From Desulfatitalea sp. (GTDB lineage: Bacteria; Desulfobacterota; Desulfobacteria; Desulfobacterales; Desulfosarcinaceae): DNA of 17,414 nt. The notes under the pieces are model-generated. The model was not told the DNA's origin. It ran no database searches and worked only from the letters and a program-made list of their open reading frames with translations. The position numbers and the translations under genes were made by a program. Where the stretch lies: assembly GCA_018224505.1 (NCBI GenBank), contig JAGTVD010000288.1:1-17414 (forward strand), in the 5' to 3' direction. The first letter of the stretch is position 1, and each line of letters opens with the position of its first letter. Positions 14,258 to 17,414 of the stretch are shown here, in pieces.

Positions 14258-15535
14258 ATGTGGGATATGAATCGAGGCCGAGGTGTCATCACACTGATGG
14301 GATCGGGAGAGCTGACCGGCACCATGGTCGAGGTGCACAAAATGTTGCTTGGGCGCCATGGGGATGATGCACGGGCGGTTTTCATCGATACCCCGGCGGG
14401 ATTTCAACTCAATGTGGACCACCTTTCCCGACGGGCCGCAGACTATTTTAAGGATCGGGTGCGGCACCCCTTGACCATTGCTTCACTAAAATCGGCGGCG
14501 GAGACCAGCGATTCATGGGCGGCGGGCCAGGGTTATGCCCTGCTGCGCCAGGCCGACTACATCCTGATCGGTCCTGGCAGCCCCACCTACGCTCTGCGGC
14601 AATGGCGCCGAATGCCGGTGCCGGCGCTGGTCACCCAGCGCATCCTGGCTGGCGCCTCTTTGGTTGCCGCCAGTGCGGCAGCCCTGACCGTCGGTCGTTT
14701 TACCCTGCCGGTCTATGAAATATATAAGGTGGGTCAAGCCCCCTATTGGGAAGAGGGTCTGAATCTGCTGGGGGCCTTTGGATTGGATTGCGTGGTGTTG
14801 CCCCACTGGAACAATGCCGAAGGGGGCAATCATGATACCCGCTATTGTTTCATGGGGGCTCCGCGGCTGGCCGTGCTGGAGGCGTTGTTGCCAGAAGCGG
14901 TCACGCTGTTGGGCATCGACGAACATACGGCCCTGGTGATCGATCTTTCCCAGACCCAGGCGGCCATTCGAGGGATTGGTCGGGTAACGGTGCGCCGCAA
15001 TGGCGTGGAGCGCATTTTCACAAAAAGCGATCCACTGCCCCTGGCGCTGTTGATGGGTGAAGCGATCCTGCCCGGCGCGAGCGACCCCGGGACATCGCCC
15101 TCCGAGACAGCTCCGTCGGATCCCCTGCCTGCGGATATGGTCTGGGATCCCTTGCACGCCCTGGCGGAAAAGATCCAGACCCTTTTAACGGAGGACCAGG
15201 CCGAGGCGGCCGGCACCGCGCTGCTGGAACTGGAGCGGCACATTTGGGATCAGCAGGAGACACTGCGTGAACGCAATGCCATGGGTGCCGCCCGGGAGGT
15301 GTTGCGTGACATGCTGGCGCTGATGGGGACCCATTTGGCGCGCAAGCCCGTTGACCTGAAAGCGTGTTTGGCGCCCTTGGTGGCACCGTTGCTGGAGTGG
15401 CGCGCCGCACTTCGGGAGCACCGGCAATGGGCCGAGGCCGATGCTCTGCGGGCCTGTTTAGAGAAAGGTGGCGTGGCGGTGGTGGATACCCCTGATGGTG
15501 TCACCTGGCATCTGGTTGACCAACCGGCCTCCTGA
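14258..15535 (+). CDS. Peptidase-E/YqeB-like GATase-fold protein with CysRS-type C-terminal tail
   Basis: A 425-residue protein. The N-terminal half (about 10-270) has the class-I glutamine-amidotransferase-like fold of the peptidase S51/cyanophycinase group: ITLMGSGELTG, the GPGSPTYALRQW motif, a candidate nucleophile Ser139 in VAASAAALTVG, and LPHWNNAEGGNHDTR, which parallels the PHF.N....H..TR segment of peptidase E. The nucleophile elbow lacks the usual GxSAG glycine, so activity is uncertain. After a Pro/Ser-rich linker (about 270-285) comes a helical region ending WAEADALRACLEKGGVAVVDTPDGVTW. That is the C-terminal signature of cysteinyl-tRNA synthetase (ADxIRxxLxxxGxxxxDTPxGxxW) without any synthetase catalytic domain. 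Start is 14258 or the in-frame ATG at 14267; neither has a good ribosome-binding site. Confidence 0.8.
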   Translation: MWDMNRGRGVITLMGSGELTGTMVEVHKMLLGRHGDDARAVFIDTPAGFQLNVDHLSRRAADYFKDRVRHPLTIASLKSAAETSDSWAAGQGYALLRQADYILIGPGSPTYALRQWRRMPVPALVTQRILAGASLVAASAAALTVGRFTLPVYEIYKVGQAPYWEEGLNLLGAFGLDCVVLPHWNNAEGGNHDTRYCFMGAPRLAVLEALLPEAVTLLGIDEHTALVIDLSQTQAAIRGIGRVTVRRNGVERIFTKSDPLPLALLMGEAILPGASDPGTSPSETAPSDPLPADMVWDPLHALAEKIQTLLTEDQAEAAGTALLELERHIWDQQETLRERNAMGAAREVLRDMLALMGTHLARKPVDLKACLAPLVAPLLEWRAALREHRQWAEADALRACLEKGGVAVVDTPDGVTWHLVDQPAS

Positions 15536-15553
15536 ATTGTTGGGCGGTCGGAC

Positions 15554-15573
15554 GATGCGGATCGGGCCGCATC
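15554..15573. repeat. Perfect 7-bp hairpin between the GATase-like and GNAT genes
   Basis: GATGCGG (15554-15560), six-base loop, CCGCATC (15567-15573). It starts 18 bp after the stop of the upstream gene and has no T-run. It may be an mRNA-stabilising or processing structure rather than an intrinsic terminator. Confidence 0.5.
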
Positions 15574-15732
15574 CATGACGCCATTGGCTTGAGCGGTTTT
15601 ATGAATGGGGTGCAGCGGGGGTTGCGTACCGAATGGCGCAATCGGCGTTTGACCGCGCCCGCGGAGTGTTCTAAAAGAGCCTTGCCCTCAGGGTGCGCCA
15701 CACAAACCGCAACATCGGGAGATGCGAACAGC

Positions 15733-16716
15733 GTGGATTCGGGACAACTGACCGTTAAAAAGATATCGTTCGAAACCTTTTTCACCATCTGGCAGCAGAC
15801 CCGCAACACCTGGCCGTGGGCGTGTCCTTTCACACTTCCCTTTTGGCTGGAAACGGTTCACCGCCACCTGGGTGCGCCGGGCGTGCCCCACATCCTGGCG
15901 GTCTATGGCCCTAATGGTCCCGTCGGGGTCATGCCGCTGGCCCTGGACGGCGATACCGCCCGGTTTCTGGGCGACCCCGATGTTTGTGACTACCAGGACC
16001 TGATCGGTGCGCCGGACGCGGCTCCCCTGATTTTGGCGGTCGTGCTGGCTCACCTTGTAAAACAGGGGGTTCGCCGGCTCGACTGGCAAACCCTGCGACC
16101 GGATGCTCTGGTGCTGGCAGCCCTGCGGCAACACGCGCCCCATTTGACCTCCCTCACCATCGAGCCCGACGATGTGACCTACGAAATCGATTTGGCGGAG
16201 AACTGGGAGGGTTATCTTCAGCAACTCAGCGGCAAGCAGCGACATGAAGTGCGACGAAAAGTCCGCCGACTGGAAAACGAGGGCCGTTTCGATTATCGGT
16301 TGGTGGATGGCAAGCGACCCCTGGATGGTACGGTCGACGCCTTTGTGGCGCTTTTTCGGCGCAATCGGCAGGACAAGGCGGCGTTCATGAGTGGCGCCAT
16401 GGCCGACTATTTTCGTGCACTGATCCAACGGTTGGCGGAAAATGGCCTGCTGCGTCTCTACATGCTCGATGTCCATGACCATCCCGCCGCCTCGGTGCTC
16501 TGTTTCGATCATGCAGGCGTTCGTTACCTTTACAACAGCGGCTATGATGCTGACTATGACCACCTGAGCGTAGGCATCCTGAGCAAGGTGTTCAGCATCC
16601 GCAGTGCCATCGAAATGGGATGTCACCGGTTTGATTTTCTCAAGGGTGCCGAAACCTACAAAAAGCGAACCGGCGGTGGGGAGCTTGCTTTGTACCGTTG
16701 CCGTGCGCATTTGTGA
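15733..16716 (+). CDS. FemAB/CelD-like GNAT acyltransferase (Acetyltransf_6 type)
   Basis: About 327 residues from a GTG start. The N-terminal part carries FFTIWQQTRNTWPWACPFTLPFW and LAVYGPNGPVGVMPLAL. The second half holds the Acetyltransf_6 core: YLQQLSGKQRHEVRRKVRRL, then a GNAT fold with ASVLCFDHAGVRYLYNSGYD and the ending FDFLKGAETYKKRTGG. Relatives transfer acyl groups in polysaccharide, cellulose or exopolysaccharide pathways, or amino acids in peptidoglycan. The glycosyltransferase 20-30 bp downstream supports a glycan role. The start is uncertain: GGGAG at 15717-15721 supports the GTG at 15733, but in-frame ATG 15601 and TTG 15589 would add a 44-48-residue N-terminus without family character. 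Confidence 0.78.
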   Translation: MDSGQLTVKKISFETFFTIWQQTRNTWPWACPFTLPFWLETVHRHLGAPGVPHILAVYGPNGPVGVMPLALDGDTARFLGDPDVCDYQDLIGAPDAAPLILAVVLAHLVKQGVRRLDWQTLRPDALVLAALRQHAPHLTSLTIEPDDVTYEIDLAENWEGYLQQLSGKQRHEVRRKVRRLENEGRFDYRLVDGKRPLDGTVDAFVALFRRNRQDKAAFMSGAMADYFRALIQRLAENGLLRLYMLDVHDHPAASVLCFDHAGVRYLYNSGYDADYDHLSVGILSKVFSIRSAIEMGCHRFDFLKGAETYKKRTGGGELALYRCRAHL

Positions 16717-16747
16717 CAAAAGGTGATCCAATAAGCCAGTGATCCAT

Positions 16748-17414
16748 ATGACCGCCGAAACCGGCTACGACGAGACCGCCGTGCCCCATATTGCCATGCT
16801 CAGCATCCATTCCAGTCCCCTGGGCCCTCTGGGCACCCGGGATACGGGCGGAATGAGTGTCTATATTCGGGAGTTGTGCCAATGGTTGGGCGCCCATGGT
16901 CACACGGTGGACATATTTACCTGCGCCGGAACGTCCCCCGGGGAGGTGTCCATCGCGCCCAACGTGCGATTGGTTCGGTTGCCGGTGAGGTTTGAGATGC
17001 CCATCGCCACCGCCCGGCTGCAATCAGCGGTGGAAAATGTTTTCGAAGCGCTGGAAGTTTACCGACAGCAACGCGGCCGGACATACGATCTGATCCACAG
17101 CCACTATTGGCTTTCCGGGGTGGTGGGGGCCATGGCCCAAACCCGGTGGCACCGCCCCCACATCACCATGTTTCATACCCTGGCAGCGATGAAGAACCGG
17201 AGTTGTAGCGCAGAAAATGAGTCGGCCGATCGGATCGCCCACGAGCGATGGTTGGCGGCAACGGCCGATCATATGGTGGTGCCCACTCAACGGGAAATGG
17301 ACAATCTGCTCGGTGTCTACCAGGCCCGTCAGGAAAAGATCAGCGTGATCCCCTGCGGGGTGAATCTCGACCTTTTTCGGCCCAAGGATCGGCAGCGGTC
17401 ACGCAAAGCCCTGA
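16748..17414 (+). CDS. GT4-family glycosyltransferase, N-terminal part (partial)
   Basis: An open frame runs from ATG 16748 off the right edge, giving 222 residues. It begins with the GT-B nucleotide-sugar enzyme pattern IAMLSIHSSPLGPLGTRDTG then GMSVYIRELCQWLGAHGHTVD, has the LIHSHYWLSGVVG motif shared by sucrose-phosphate-synthase-like and MshA-like enzymes, and reaches VIPCGVNLDLFRP at the domain junction. This marks a GT4 retaining glycosyltransferase using a nucleotide sugar in the cytoplasm; donor and acceptor are unknown. The C-terminal domain with the E-x7-E motif lies outside. An in-frame GTG at 16739, 12 nt after AGGTGA, is an alternative start. It follows the GNAT gene by about 20-30 bp, so the two are likely one operon. 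Confidence 0.88.
   Translation, partial: MTAETGYDETAVPHIAMLSIHSSPLGPLGTRDTGGMSVYIRELCQWLGAHGHTVDIFTCAGTSPGEVSIAPNVRLVRLPVRFEMPIATARLQSAVENVFEALEVYRQQRGRTYDLIHSHYWLSGVVGAMAQTRWHRPHITMFHTLAAMKNRSCSAENESADRIAHERWLAATADHMVVPTQREMDNLLGVYQARQEKISVIPCGVNLDLFRPKDRQRSRKAL

Noticed and set aside
15688..16731. 347-codon minus-strand open frame opposite the GNAT gene
   Set aside because: The plus frame has the Acetyltransf_6 pattern through its end. The minus frame has no recognisable domain.

Overview
The window looks like chromosomal DNA of a Gram-negative, GC-rich bacterium. The best fit is a deltaproteobacterial (Desulfobacterota-like) genome. That placement is inference from gene style: a 7TMR-DISM diguanylate cyclase, a secreted Fn3 protein ending in Gly-run-Cys-Phe-Ile, and very large multi-domain hybrid kinases. 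No rRNA, tRNA, CRISPR array, insertion sequence or phage gene was recognised.

Layout, left end. Bases 2-160 are the last 52 codons of a UvrD/PcrA/Rep-type helicase that enters from the left and ends in a clamp-binding-like QLTLF. A translationally coupled pair follows: a LapA-like small membrane protein (297-542) and a HEAT-repeat protein (539-1444). A stand-alone FabH (1462-2451, minus) is divergent from an amidohydrolase-2 family hydrolase (2592-3488, plus). The 3' end of that hydrolase overlaps, tail to tail, a minus-strand MltF-like lytic transglycosylase (3411-4958). About 0.3 kb further on, on the same strand, lies a membrane diguanylate cyclase with a periplasmic 7TMR-DISM sensor (5266-7194).

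Centre. A 421-bp divergent regulatory region separates the cyclase from a 1749-residue signalling protein (7616-12865). Its domain order is degenerate Ser/Thr kinase, AAA-type ATPase, long helical repeat region, GAF, and HisKA_3/HATPase histidine kinase. It is coupled by an ATGA overlap to a NarL-type response regulator (12862-13515). The two form a complete signalling pair. Their target is not evident, but a secreted Fn3 protein (13534-13938, minus) lies tail to tail with them. That gene has a sigma-54-like promoter. The first terminator-like hairpin on the plus strand after the regulator lies beyond the Fn3 gene, so the operon's 3' end may be antisense to it.

Right end. A plus-strand group contains a peptidase-E/YqeB-like glutamine-amidotransferase-fold protein with a CysRS-type C-terminal tail (14258-15535). 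It is followed by a FemAB/CelD-like GNAT acyltransferase (about 15733-16716) and the start of a GT4 glycosyltransferase that runs off the right edge. The last two look like an operon for modification of a glycan or cell-surface molecule.

The shared theme is envelope biology and signalling: peptidoglycan cleavage, c-di-GMP synthesis, a large sensor kinase and its regulator, a secreted Fn3 protein, and glycan-type enzymes. Only the HK-RR pairing and the ATGA-coupled pairs are strong functional links.
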